From Sulfuricurvum sp. (GTDB taxonomy: Bacteria; Campylobacterota; Campylobacteria; Campylobacterales; Sulfurimonadaceae): 64,000 bases of DNA. Positions within the stretch are counted from its first letter, which is position 1. Every line of letters starts with the position of its first letter. A program made the translations under genes and the position numbers. Of the stretch, positions 27,341-38,810 are shown in pieces. The stretch is taken from NCBI GenBank assembly GCA_028710885.1, contig JAQTTG010000004.1:62001-126000 (forward strand). Reading direction: 5' to 3'. The notes beneath the pieces are model-generated. The model searched no databases. It saw only the letters and a list, made by a program, of their open reading frames with translations, and had not been told where the DNA came from.

Positions 27341-27892
27341 TTATATAAAATAGCGGATAGAGGCAAAGCCGTATGCACCGCACTCTTCAACCGCTTTGAT
27401 CTGCTCCTCAGTCGTAATTCCGCCGAGCGCAAAAATAGGTATCTCTATTTTATCCACAATTTCTTTTAAATCCTCTAAACCCTTGGGTTCTCCCTTATTC
27501 GGAGAGGGAAAAATCGGGCTATAGGTGATGGCATCGGCTCCGAGTGTTTGTGCCCTCACTGCTTCCTCATGGGTATGCGTACTGATGATGACATAGAGCC
27601 CGAGTTGTTTCGCCTGAGCTATGTCTTCAAACTGTGTCGAGGTGAGATGCACTCCATCGGCTTTTAGTTCCTGAGCAAGCGCATAATCATCATGAAGCAA
27701 AATACGCGGGATTTTATACTCCCGTGAGATCGTTACAAACGTCTGTGCAAGGGTAGAGTATTCGGAGGTCTGTTTATCTCTGTAGAGGGAAAAATCGGGA
27801 AGGTTATGCGAATAAACGACATCCAATGCCGATTCAAGATGATCGGGCGTAGTGCCGTAGTAAGCGGGGTCGGTGATCAAATAAGTTTTCAC
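27341..27892 (-). CDS. ThiE/TenI-like thiamine phosphate synthase family protein
   Basis: 183 residues, shorter than typical ThiE (about 210). It keeps the TIM-barrel landmarks ADGVHLTSTQ, IISTHTHEEA, DAITYSPIFPSPNKGEPKG and FALGGITTEEQI. ThiE joins HMP-pyrophosphate to thiazole phosphate. The shortened N-terminus and altered phosphate-site residues leave open a TenI-like role instead. It overlaps the upstream membrane gene by 4 bases. Confidence 0.75.
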   Translation of the reverse strand: MKTYLITDPAYYGTTPDHLESALDVVYSHNLPDFSLYRDKQTSEYSTLAQTFVTISREYKIPRILLHDDYALAQELKADGVHLTSTQFEDIAQAKQLGLYVIISTHTHEEAVRAQTLGADAITYSPIFPSPNKGEPKGLEDLKEIVDKIEIPIFALGGITTEEQIKAVEECGAYGFASIRYFI

Positions 27893-28167
27893 GCGTCTTC
27901 TGAAACTTCCTTGATACTATCACGAATCTCTTCGAGAAGTGCCGTTTGTTTGATTATCATCTCATGACGATCACGATACATAGCCATGCTTTCTAATATT
28001 AAAACAAGAAAAATTGCTAAAAAGAGGAAAAGAAAAGTAAACATCAATGCAGGGACAAGACCTAAAAAAAGAAAGGATTTAAAAGTCACCCATGTGCCTA
28101 CAATAATGAAGGCCCATGAGACACCGCCAAGGAAGCTTAAAAGTGCGTCAAACGTACTTCGCTTCAT
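27889..28167 (-). CDS. Small two-helix membrane protein, unrecognised
   Basis: 92 residues. Two hydrophobic helices at about 11-30 (LSFLGGVSWAFIIVGTWVTF) and 32-57 (FLGLVPALMFTFLFLFLAIFLVL) are followed by an amphipathic helical tail with many Glu and Ile. No family recognised. It lies 9 bp after atpB and overlaps the ThiE-like gene by 4 bases. Co-transcription with atpB is likely; a link to ATP synthase is not shown by the sequence. Confidence 0.65.
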   Translation of the reverse strand: MKRSTFDALLSFLGGVSWAFIIVGTWVTFKSFLFLGLVPALMFTFLFLFLAIFLVLILESMAMYRDRHEMIIKQTALLEEIRDSIKEVSEDA

Positions 28168-28176
28168 TGCGCTAAC

Positions 28177-28854
28177 TTAGTGTTCGTCGTGAAGAAGAAC
28201 CGCACCGCCGAGGTAAACGTAGGTGAGCATCATGAAGATAAACGCTTGCAAGAACGCCATAAACGTCAACAAAGCAAACGGTACGATCGGAAGGATCCAC
28301 GGAGCCAACATCAACAATACCATCAAGAACATGTCATCCCCTTTAACGTTACCGAACAATCGGAAGCTCAAAGAGATAATACGAGAGATGTGTGAAACGA
28401 TCTCGATTGGGAACATCAACCATGCTAACCACCATACAGGACCCATAAAGTGTTTAAAGTAGCTGATAATACCGTTACGACGGATACCTTCGAAGTTATA
28501 GTATGTAAATACTACCAAAGCTAGCGCAAGGGTAAAATCTAAAAATGCACTCGGAGCTTCAAAACCCGGAAGTACACCGATAACGTTTGCGATACCGACG
28601 AAAAGACCGATAGTCGCAACAAGAGGAAGATAACGGCGAGCTTCTGCTTTACCCATAACGTCCGCACCCATAGCAAGAACGCCGCTAAGATAAGCTTCCA
28701 TAACGTTTTGTGTTCCTGTTGGAACCAATCGTAAATTTGACGTCGCCATTTTCGCGATGATCAACACGATTGCTGCTGTAAGCAACATGTGTGTGAGGAA
28801 AATGAACGAATGTTCGTGGCTGATAAGGCCAAAGAAGGTAAACAACTCACCCAT
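28177..28854 (-). CDS. atpB: F1Fo ATP synthase subunit a
   Basis: 225 residues with five to six membrane helices. The essential arginine lies in the [17 protein letters not shown] block, the signature of subunit a, which forms the proton half-channels against the c ring. The loop [14 protein letters not shown] near residue 47 is also typical. No other ATP synthase gene is adjacent, in keeping with the detached atpB of Campylobacterota. Ribosome site AAGGAAC before the ATG; a -10-like TAAAAT lies further upstream (about 28890 on the minus strand). Confidence 0.97.
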   Translation of the reverse strand: MGELFTFFGLISHEHSFIFLTHMLLTAAIVLIIAKMATSNLRLVPTGTQNVMEAYLSGVLAMGADVMGKAEARRYLPLVATIGLFVGIANVIGVLPGFEAPSAFLDFTLALALVVFTYYNFEGIRRNGIISYFKHFMGPVWWLAWLMFPIEIVSHISRIISLSFRLFGNVKGDDMFLMVLLMLAPWILPIVPFALLTFMAFLQAFIFMMLTYVYLGGAVLLHDEH

Positions 28855-29057
28855 AAGTAGTGTTCCTTTGCATTAAAAATTAGCGGGATTTTACCCTGTT
28901 TGAGATTAAATTCCTATAAACCCAGCTAATGAAGTTCCCTATTTGCGACTATATTATCATCATTGAGCGCTTTTTTAAACAATTTGAAGAAAGAATATTT
29001 CTAATACTGCATAAAAAAATGACAAAACACTCTATTTTAAATTAAAAAAAGAAGGAT

Positions 29058-29081
29058 TGGGGTGAAACCCCCGAAGGGGCT
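29058..29081 (-). terminator. Likely terminator of the cytochrome c gene
   Basis: Reading leftward after the cytochrome stop, a G/C hairpin (GGGG-GTTTCA-CCCC, preceded by CCCCTTCGGGG) is followed by AATCCTTC and a run of seven T. The remaining intergenic stretch up to the atpB start is AT-rich, with no gene seen. Confidence 0.6.
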
Positions 29082-29097
29082 ATGGAGAGAAAAAAAG

Positions 29098-29514
29098 TTA
29101 TTTTTGACCGAATGTCGTAACGATATAGTCCGCCATTTTTTCGTCGGAAAATTTACCTTCACGCTCTTCGACTTTCTTTAAATTTTTCTGCATTACAGAG
29201 TGCGCTGATTTACTGTCAAAATCTTTGTTTCTTAAATCTTTCAATTTAGCTACAAGTTCTTCTTTGCTCAATGTGGTTAAAGGCGGACCGTAAATATCCG
29301 CTTTTTCTTGTGATGACATCCCCTGCGCAGCAGCTTCTTCCACAGAAGTACCCGGCTGTTCCTTGAGTTTTGGAACTCCATCCGCTTTGACACCATGACA
29401 ATTAGCACAACGATGTTTATAAATCATACTCGGAGTTTCCAACGTTTTAGCGCTGCAAAAACTAGACATTAACATGGATGCAAGACCAATCACAAATAAG
29501 CCACGTGTTTTCAT
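29098..29514 (-). CDS. Periplasmic monohaem c-type cytochrome
   Basis: 138 residues. Signal peptide about 1-22 (ending FCSAK). One haem site CANCH at 36-40, inside YKHRCANCHGVKADG. The C-terminal helix EKMADYIVTTF is typical of small class I cytochromes, and the axial methionine is probably in SAHSVMQKNL. A charged insert between (about 50-110) is longer than in cytochrome c553. It would carry electrons in the periplasm; its partners are unknown. It stands alone with a terminator downstream. Confidence 0.85.
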   Translation of the reverse strand: MKTRGLFVIGLASMLMSSFCSAKTLETPSMIYKHRCANCHGVKADGVPKLKEQPGTSVEEAAAQGMSSQEKADIYGPPLTTLSKEELVAKLKDLRNKDFDSKSAHSVMQKNLKKVEEREGKFSDEKMADYIVTTFGQK

Positions 29515-29585
29515 TATTCATCTCCTTGATTAACATGATAAATGATAACGCTTTAGTATTAAAAAAGTCTTTAGTTTTCTGTCTT

Positions 29586-30413
29586 CTATAAACTGAGATG
29601 ACGAAGTTCTTTCTTTGCGCTTGATATATCGTCGTTAATGGCAATTTTGAGTGATTCAAGTGACTCAAACTTTTGATTTTTCCGTAAAAATTTTACAAAA
29701 CTGATAGATGCTTTTGAACATTCTCCTATTGATTCATCCAATATATGACTTTCAATCGCATAACTTCCATCAGTCGTAACACGATGTCCGACAAATACGA
29801 CACAGGGGTGATAATGTTCTTCTTCATCTAATCGTGTAAATGCAGCATAAACACCTTCATACGGAAGTAAGTATCCGCTACATTCGAGATTAATTGTCGG
29901 AACAAGATCGGTTTTCCCTATCCCCTGCCCTTTGACTACAACCCCTTTTATAGTGTAATTATGCGCCAGAAAGTGGTTGGCTCCACTGATATCACCAATT
30001 TGAATTTTTGCACGTATTTTATGGGAATGAACTGAATCTCCATCCAAACAAACCTCTTCAATCACTTTTACTTCACCGTCAAAAAAATCATGTAAATTTG
30101 CATGTGAATAACGACGATTTTTCCCAAAATGGAAATCATACCCCACGACAATTTTTTTAAGATTTGGGAATCGTTCTTTAAGCATAATTACAAAAGCTTC
30201 TCCCTCTAAATGACGGATATCTTCTAACGAATAATAGACTATCGGATAGTGAGTATAATGTTCTCTTTCAGTCGACGGGGTGAGATTGGCATACCCTGTT
30301 TCAATCACCACAATTGCACCGTTTTTGCCTAATGCTTCAAAAAGATGCTGATGACCTACATGCATCCCGTCAAATCCGCCGATGGCGATGGCATCAACCT
30401 TTGATAAAGCCAT
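29586..30413 (-). CDS. ribF: Bifunctional riboflavin kinase / FAD synthetase
   Basis: About 275 residues from the ATG at 30413, ten codons inside the longest frame. This start gives the usual N-terminus just before AIGGFDGMHVGHQHLF, the adenylyltransferase nucleotide motif. A riboflavin-kinase barrel follows (YTIKGVVVKGQGIGKTDLVPTIN). The enzyme makes FMN and then FAD. The start lies 20 bases inside the end of tlyA, so the genes are translationally coupled. Slightly shorter than the E. coli enzyme, otherwise complete. Confidence 0.93.
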   Translation of the reverse strand: MALSKVDAIAIGGFDGMHVGHQHLFEALGKNGAIVVIETGYANLTPSTEREHYTHYPIVYYSLEDIRHLEGEAFVIMLKERFPNLKKIVVGYDFHFGKNRRYSHANLHDFFDGEVKVIEEVCLDGDSVHSHKIRAKIQIGDISGANHFLAHNYTIKGVVVKGQGIGKTDLVPTINLECSGYLLPYEGVYAAFTRLDEEEHYHPCVVFVGHRVTTDGSYAIESHILDESIGECSKASISFVKFLRKNQKFESLESLKIAINDDISSAKKELRHLSL

Positions 30414-31104
30414 AACAAAACTCCTGATTTCCCTCTTTACCACTGATATGCGCTACCTCTTTTGCTACCAATTTCCATCCTAACAGTGCACACGCATCTT
30501 CGAAATGAATCATCGCTTTACCGATTGCCTTGTCATCTTTTACGACACCATTTTTGTCGCGTTTTACTTCACGTCCAACTTGAAACTGCGGTTTAAAAAG
30601 GATTACGATGTAGCGTGAAGCAAGACGATTAATCGATTCAATAATAAGTTCCAACGGTATAAAAGCGACATCGCAAGTAACAACCTCAAAAACTTTCTCA
30701 TCTGTAAATGTTCGTATATCTGTGTTTTCATAAACTGAAACTCTGGAATCGTTACGCAGACTCGTATGAAGCTGATCGCTACCAACATCAACGCACGTCA
30801 CAGAAGATACATCATTTTCCAATAGTATTTGGGTAAATCCACCTGTACTAGAGCCAACATCCAAAGCGTTCAACCCTTTTAAATCCCATTCTGTATACGG
30901 AAGAAATCCTTTGAGTTTAATCGCGGCACGACTAACATAAAGTTCAGCATCAGCAATTGCTACATTCATCACTTCGTTCACATCAAACGATACTTTATCA
31001 ACAATTTTTCCATCTACACTGACCGCATGATCTTTAATCAGCTGTTGCGCTTTATTTCGGCTCTCAACAAGCCCCTGTTCTACCAAATAACTATCAAGTC
31101 TCAT
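30394..31104 (-). CDS. tlyA: TlyA family rRNA 2'-O-methyltransferase
   Basis: 236 residues. An N-terminal S4 RNA-binding domain (RLDSYLVEQGLVESRNKAQQ, about 2-60) is followed by an FtsJ-like methyltransferase fold with LDVGSSTGGFTQILL near 80. The KD-K-E type catalytic residues include the lysine of LFKPQFQVGREV. TlyA methylates cytidines of 16S and, in some lineages, 23S rRNA. It overlaps the GGDEF/EAL gene by 4 bases upstream and ribF by 20 bases downstream. Confidence 0.92.
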   Translation of the reverse strand: MRLDSYLVEQGLVESRNKAQQLIKDHAVSVDGKIVDKVSFDVNEVMNVAIADAELYVSRAAIKLKGFLPYTEWDLKGLNALDVGSSTGGFTQILLENDVSSVTCVDVGSDQLHTSLRNDSRVSVYENTDIRTFTDEKVFEVVTCDVAFIPLELIIESINRLASRYIVILFKPQFQVGREVKRDKNGVVKDDKAIGKAMIHFEDACALLGWKLVAKEVAHISGKEGNQEFCYGFIKG

Positions 31105-33368
31105 TTACTTCCTTCTAAATAACGCTCAAAAAATTCCTCTACTTTAAGAGGACGATCAAAATAGAACCCTTGAAAAATATCACATCCGCTTTCACGAAGG
31201 ATTTCAGCCTGTGCCAGAGTTTCAACCCCTTCAGCTACGACGGATAACCCCAGTGTATGTGCCATCGCAATCACGGCGTTCGAGATAGCTCTGTCATTTG
31301 GATCACTCTCGATATCATTAATCAACAAACGGTCAATCTTGAGTTCATCCACCTTGAACCGTTTTAAATACCCTAAAGAAGAGTACCCAGTACCAAAATC
31401 ATCAATAGAAAGCTTTACACCTGAGCTTTTGAGCTGCTCTAACATCGAAACGGCACTGTGTGCATGGTGCATTAAAAATGTTTCTGTTAATTCAATCATA
31501 ATAAACGATGCTAAATCGATATTGACTCCAATAATCTTCAATAAACTTTTAATATCATCCTCATTGAGTTGACGCCCTGAAATATTTACAGAAATGGAAA
31601 AATCGGCACTAAATTCATTTCGCCACATTCGCAGCTGTTTAAAAGCACACTCCAAAACATATTCACCCATTTGAGAAATCAGCGAAGTTTGCTCAGCAAA
31701 TGAGATAAAATCACCTGGCATAATCAATCCTCGTGTTGGATGGTTCCAACGTATCAATGCCTCTGCTCCGTATAGTTTTCCACTCTTTGCATCGATTTTA
31801 GGCTGATAGTAAAGTTCAAATTCTCGTTCCCTCAAAGCCTGATAGAGTTCAGTTTCCAATCGAAGCGATTTTTTAGCCTGCTGAGTCATCTGGGTACGGT
31901 AAAAAACAATCTTTCGTTGAGTGTCTTCTTTTGCACGGTACATCGCTGCATCGGCATTTTTCAGCAGTGAATCACGTTCTTTCGCATCTTGGGGGTACAT
32001 CGAGATACCGATACTTCCTTGCAACTGAAAACTTTGCGACTCGATTTCAAAAGGGTCATTAAAAATACTTAAAAGTTTCTCAGCTACCGTTTCTGCTTCA
32101 CTAATATTTTGTAAATCCTCCAGCCAAATTACAAATTCATCCCCTCCGACACGTGCGAGCATATCGTTAGAACGGATACGGGTTGAAAGTCGCTCTGACA
32201 CCTCTACTAAAATTTTATCTCCATGAATATGTCCTAATGAATCATTGAGATTTTTAAATCGGTCCAAATCGAGATAAAGCAAGGCTGCAACAGTGTGATT
32301 TCGCTTCGACCGCTGAATACATTGATCGATCCGTTCAAACAGTTTGGTACGGTTTGCCAATCCGGTTAATGGATCATGAAATGCCATATAGGAGAGTTTC
32401 TCTTCACTCGCTTTTAGCGCACTGATGTCGAGAGTAACTGCGAGATAGTTTTTTTCACCGGTTTGAGGATGGGTAATGGCAGAAATACTGATCCATTGGA
32501 TGATTTCGATACCATCTTTTCGTCGATTCCAGATTTCACCGTTCCAATGTCCAGTATCGTTTATCGAATGCCACATCTGCTCATAGTAAAAACAATCATG
32601 ACGACCTGAAGAGAGTATTTTAGGATTTTTTCCAATAATTTCTTCGTGCGAATAGCCAAAAATTTTACTAAATGCCTGATTGATCTCTACTATTTGATTT
32701 TGTTCATCGGTGATTATAATCGCTTCATACGCATTTTCAAATGCTGCGCCCAACGTATTAATTCGCTGTTCGTGCTTTGAAATACGTTCATACTGTTCAC
32801 GTCGTTTTAAAATGATTCCAGTAATAAATGCCCCGATTTCAAGAAGATTTTTATGAAAACTATCAGGGATCCGTTTTTCAAATGAAGAGAGGGCAAATGT
32901 ACCAATAATTTTATTATTTTCCATTCGTATCGGCATAGACCAACAGGCTCCCAAACCGAATTTTTGCGCCACATTTCGTAACTCATCCCAGCGTGAATCA
33001 TTTACGATATCAGTTACAAATTGTGCTTCTTGTCGGTATATAACATTACCACAAGAGCCTCCGCCAGGACCTGGACGCAAGCCGTTTAACATATCTTTGC
33101 CACTATCTGGAATACTGGGTGCTTCCAATACATGCATCAATCCACTGGATTCATCCATCAACATGATTGATGCAACAGCTCCAGGAACTAATTTTTCTTC
33201 CATTTCACATAAATTTTTAAGCAGTTTAGTATCATCTGATCCTAAAGCTAGCAGTTCTAAAATATGGTTTTGTAATGCAAAAATTTCAGCATATTGATCA
33301 ACGCTTAACGTATCGTTTTCCATAACAGTATCTTCAAGCGAATGGCATACCGGCATTGTTTCGTTCAT
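31101..33368 (-). CDS. GAF-PAS-GGDEF-EAL cyclic di-GMP enzyme
   Basis: 755 residues, no membrane helix. A GAF domain (about 30-190) contains LRPGPGGGSCGNVIYRQE. A PAS/PAC unit (about 210-325) contains EAIIITDEQNQIVEINQAF. A GGDEF domain with intact RVGGDEFVIW is near 405, and an EAL domain with intact EALIRWNHP is near 535, followed by DDFGTGYSSLGYLKRF. Both catalytic signatures look active, so it may make and degrade c-di-GMP under control of the cytoplasmic GAF and PAS sensors. It is the first gene of an operon with tlyA and ribF. Confidence 0.95.
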   Translation of the reverse strand: MNETMPVCHSLEDTVMENDTLSVDQYAEIFALQNHILELLALGSDDTKLLKNLCEMEEKLVPGAVASIMLMDESSGLMHVLEAPSIPDSGKDMLNGLRPGPGGGSCGNVIYRQEAQFVTDIVNDSRWDELRNVAQKFGLGACWSMPIRMENNKIIGTFALSSFEKRIPDSFHKNLLEIGAFITGIILKRREQYERISKHEQRINTLGAAFENAYEAIIITDEQNQIVEINQAFSKIFGYSHEEIIGKNPKILSSGRHDCFYYEQMWHSINDTGHWNGEIWNRRKDGIEIIQWISISAITHPQTGEKNYLAVTLDISALKASEEKLSYMAFHDPLTGLANRTKLFERIDQCIQRSKRNHTVAALLYLDLDRFKNLNDSLGHIHGDKILVEVSERLSTRIRSNDMLARVGGDEFVIWLEDLQNISEAETVAEKLLSIFNDPFEIESQSFQLQGSIGISMYPQDAKERDSLLKNADAAMYRAKEDTQRKIVFYRTQMTQQAKKSLRLETELYQALREREFELYYQPKIDAKSGKLYGAEALIRWNHPTRGLIMPGDFISFAEQTSLISQMGEYVLECAFKQLRMWRNEFSADFSISVNISGRQLNEDDIKSLLKIIGVNIDLASFIMIELTETFLMHHAHSAVSMLEQLKSSGVKLSIDDFGTGYSSLGYLKRFKVDELKIDRLLINDIESDPNDRAISNAVIAMAHTLGLSVVAEGVETLAQAEILRESGCDIFQGFYFDRPLKVEEFFERYLEGSK

Positions 33369-33402
33369 TATCCATCTCTATTTTGCATCAATAATATTAC
33401 TA

Positions 33403-33408
33403 ATTATA
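33403..33408 (-). promoter_or_regulatory. -10 element of the GGDEF/EAL-tlyA-ribF operon
   Basis: TATAAT on the minus strand, 35 bases before the ATG at 33368. A TTGCTT about 15 bases further upstream could serve as a -35 element. It lies in the divergent gap shared with the NDH-2-like gene. Confidence 0.45.
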
Positions 33409-33482
33409 CCGTTCTATCCCTTCAAGCAATTGAGTATGGATGAAAATTCCGCTACCATTGCACAAAAATTTAGGGACACGCC

Positions 33483-36617
<3,135 letters not shown>

Positions 36618-36647
36618 TTATTGTCCATTTTCGATTTCCTTTCATAG

Positions 36648-36674
36648 TTAAAGCCTCACCACTTTCACCCCAAA
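36648..36674 (-). repeat. Shortest mutS2 tail vestige (copy C)
   Basis: On the minus strand it encodes FGVKVVRL and a stop. This matches the last codons of intact mutS2 (FGAKVVRL, stop) at 25 of 27 bases, with one A-to-V change and one silent Leu change. Identity fades upstream of that point. It is in the same orientation as mutS2 and lies between ligA and the Sel1 gene. Confidence 0.7.
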
Positions 36675-36693
36675 ATCACAAACGCATCTCAGA

Positions 36694-37650
36694 CTATTTA
36701 ATGCGATTTTCAATCATCTTCCACAACTTATCGATGTCTTGAATAAGTTTCTTTGCTTCATTGATTTGAAATGCACTTAGCTCTTTAACGATCGTATCCC
36801 GTATCGATTGAGCTGTTTCATTACCACTATCAACTGCCATATCTAACAATGCATACGATATTATTGGATCTTTTGTAATATGTTCTCCTATTGCAAACAT
36901 CAATCCAAGATTGGTTTGTGCTGTTGCTTCTCCTTGCATAGCTGCTTTAAAATACAATGGAATAGCTTTAGCAGGAGTCCTCGTTTCATAGATTTCCCCT
37001 AATAATCTTTGTGCAGGGGCATATCCTTGTTCATCCGCTTTTTGATACAAACCGATTGCTTTTACAATATCTTTTTGAACACCATATCCTTCAGCATACA
37101 TCATCCCAAGCCCCGCTTGGGCAGGGGCATAATTTTGCTCTGCAGCTCGTGTATACCATTTTATAGCACTCATATAATCTTGCTCAACACCTTTTCCAAC
37201 TTCATACATTATTCCAAGATTATATTGTGAATCTTCATAACCTTGATCTGCTGACCTACGATACCAACGAATGGCCTCTGCATAATTTTGGGGTATACCT
37301 TTGCCTTGGGAAAACATCCATGCAAGAAAATTTTGTGCATACATATCTCCATATCCAGCCGCCAACTGATAATAATATACAGCTTTTATCTCATCTTTTG
37401 CAACGCCATAGCCGTATTGATACATTTCACCAAGATGAGCTTGCGCACTGGGAAATCCTTGTTCTGCAGCTCTTTGATACCAATAAAATGCTTGTTCATA
37501 GTTCTGTCCGACATAAGTACCAAGATAATACATTTTACCCAATTGATTTTGGATACTTGGCTCACCTTTTTGTGCTAATTTCAACATTGTTTTAAATTTA
37601 CGTGCTTGTAGCAAAGGTCGAAAAATATTTGAAGTCATTTTCTTAATCAT
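36694..37650 (-). CDS. Sel1-like repeat protein
   Basis: 318 residues made of about seven Sel1 (TPR-like) repeats, each with the pattern A-x-x-x-L-G-x-M-Y. Examples are AQAHLGEMYQYGYGV, SQYNLGIMYEVGKGV and AQAGLGMMYAEGYGV. A charged helical tail follows. The N-terminus (MIKKMTSNIFRPLLQ) has no signal peptide, so it is probably cytoplasmic and binds other proteins. It is AT-rich between the GC-richer ligA and mutS2. Its ribosome site (GAAGGTG) directly follows the vestigial mutS2 stop of copy B, 13 bases before the ATG, marking it as an inserted passenger. Confidence 0.85.
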   Translation of the reverse strand: MIKKMTSNIFRPLLQARKFKTMLKLAQKGEPSIQNQLGKMYYLGTYVGQNYEQAFYWYQRAAEQGFPSAQAHLGEMYQYGYGVAKDEIKAVYYYQLAAGYGDMYAQNFLAWMFSQGKGIPQNYAEAIRWYRRSADQGYEDSQYNLGIMYEVGKGVEQDYMSAIKWYTRAAEQNYAPAQAGLGMMYAEGYGVQKDIVKAIGLYQKADEQGYAPAQRLLGEIYETRTPAKAIPLYFKAAMQGEATAQTNLGLMFAIGEHITKDPIISYALLDMAVDSGNETAQSIRDTIVKELSAFQINEAKKLIQDIDKLWKMIENRIK

Positions 37651-37663
37651 TTTTATTCACCTT

Positions 37664-37739
37664 CTAAAGTCTCACCACTTTCGCTCCGAATCCACCCAAA
37701 TGTTACGGAGCATCGGCAAAGCTTCTGCCATTTTGACAC
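37664..37739 (-). pseudogene. Vestigial mutS2 3' end (copy B)
   Basis: The first 60 bases (37664-37723) match the intact mutS2 end at 38811-38870 at 51 positions. On the minus strand they read SFADAP, stop, HLGGFGAKVVRL, stop, against SFADAPQHLGGFGAKVVRL in MutS2. Eight of the nine differences are silent wobble changes; the ninth turns Gln CAA into TAA. Weaker identity continues to about 37739 (GAGTGTCAA). The gap from there to 37857 has no gene that I can support. Confidence 0.85.
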
Positions 37740-37857
37740 TCTTTTTAAACTTGATAGCATGTTATGGGATTAATAAGCTTTGCGAACACATCATCCTCAT
37801 GCTATTGTTTTGAATCTTTTTGTTATTTTATCGTGACCAACCCTAAATCAAAATATC

Positions 37858-38148
37858 TTATGTGTCAACTTCATCTTTATAATCTTCATATTTGGTTAAT
37901 GCAAACACTTTTATTTCATCATCCACGATTTTGTAAACAATCGTATACCCTTTAAAAATCAAATCACGGATATTGTCATCGTTGTAATGGATTGAGCGGC
38001 GGCAACGATAGGGAAAATCGCTGAGAGCGTAACACTCGATTAGTATTTCTCTGCGAAAAGTATGTGCCGCACTTTTTTTGTCCGTAGCAATTTTTTCCAA
38101 AACTAACTGAAGTTTGGCTACAAAAGAGGGAAGAAGTCTAACGTTCAT
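37858..38148 (-). CDS. RelE/ParE-family toxin
   Basis: 96 residues, the usual size. It shows the family layout: a helical first half (LVLEKIATDKKSAAHTFRREIL), then DFPYRCRRSIHYNDDNIRDLIFKGYTIVYKI, the strand-rich core with basic residues, then IKVFALTKYED. Members cleave mRNA on ribosomes or inhibit gyrase; which applies here cannot be told. It overlaps its antitoxin gene by 11 bases and lies second, the normal order. It is part of the cassette inserted behind mutS2. Confidence 0.85.
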   Translation of the reverse strand: MNVRLLPSFVAKLQLVLEKIATDKKSAAHTFRREILIECYALSDFPYRCRRSIHYNDDNIRDLIFKGYTIVYKIVDDEIKVFALTKYEDYKDEVDT

Positions 38149-38443
38149 ACGAGTCGATCATCCGTTCGAGATAGGCATCTACTTCTTCTATCGAATAGCT
38201 CCGTGAACGCTCAATACTCTCATGCGCTTTTTGGAGGTATTCATGTTCACTCATCGTGTTCCAATACCGATAATCACGAAGCTGTTCGTATTCGAGTGCG
38301 CTGAGAACTACCGCTTCGGGTTTATTGTTTCGCAGTACACAAATCTTATCGACTTCGTGGCTTGCGAGTTTGGAGAGGACAGCTCCGAAGTTTTTCGCGA
38401 CATCGGTCGAACTCATCATTTCGTTGGACTTATAGGCTACCAT
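38138..38443 (-). CDS. Phd/YefM-family antitoxin
   Basis: 101 residues. The N-terminal DNA-binding fold is KSNEMMSSTDVAKNFGAVLSKL, followed by the family's DKICVLRNNKPEAVVLSALEYEQL. A charged, probably disordered C-terminal toxin-binding tail (SIEEVDAYLERMIDSYER) ends the protein. The ATG at 38443 has GGGAGA upstream. It probably represses its own promoter through the inverted repeat at 38455-38478. Confidence 0.87.
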   Translation of the reverse strand: MVAYKSNEMMSSTDVAKNFGAVLSKLASHEVDKICVLRNNKPEAVVLSALEYEQLRDYRYWNTMSEHEYLQKAHESIERSRSYSIEEVDAYLERMIDSYER

Positions 38444-38454
38444 CGTAATCTCCC

Positions 38455-38478
38455 GTATAATCTTACGGAATATTATAC
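38455..38478 (-). promoter_or_regulatory. Promoter/operator of the toxin-antitoxin pair
   Basis: Perfect 7-base inverted repeat GTATAAT (38455-38461) and ATTATAC (38472-38478) with a 10-base spacer. The upstream arm read on the minus strand supplies a TATAAT -10 element. A symmetric site over the -10, just ahead of the antitoxin start, is what Phd-type autorepression predicts. Confidence 0.6.
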
Positions 38479-38495
38479 AGGGTTTTTCAAAATTT

Positions 38496-38810
38496 TTATA
38501 AACCGTTTATAATCGCTTCTTTGATGATTCGGGCAACGGTTTCTCGATTAATGCCTCGTTCTTGACAATATGACGTTTGCAACCAAACAGAGAGTTGTTT
38601 TTGCCCTTTACTCGCATTACATCCACAACAGCATAAAGCGATATTTTCTCTGGTTATGATTTTGGCGTCATTGATGATATGTTCCCAACTGGCAGCTGTT
38701 TTTTTAGAAACTTTTGCTGATGTGAATTCAGCACCACAATAGACACACTGTTTATCTCGTTCGCGTACCTCTTTTTCAAGCCATGCAGGGATATTCCAAT
38801 TATTTGCCAT
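38496..38810 (-). CDS. Small HNH-type nuclease-like protein
   Basis: 104 residues. Two zinc pairs (CVYC at 22-25; CCGC at 61-64) frame the HNH residues: His44 in SWEHI, Asn56 in TRENIALC and Asn65 in CNASKG. This matches the compact HNH endonuclease fold. Its ATG (38810) directly abuts the mutS2 stop (TAA at 38811-38813), so the ribosome site must lie inside mutS2 and translation is probably coupled. No partner restriction or phage genes are present. DNA cleavage is inferred from the family. Confidence 0.8.
   Translation of the reverse strand: MANNWNIPAWLEKEVRERDKQCVYCGAEFTSAKVSKKTAASWEHIINDAKIITRENIALCCCGCNASKGQKQLSVWLQTSYCQERGINRETVARIIKEAIINGL

Noticed and set aside
37740-37857. Gap between the toxin gene and mutS2 copy B checked for a further gene or tail copy
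   Set aside because: No frame with a ribosome site and no additional mutS2 similarity were found.
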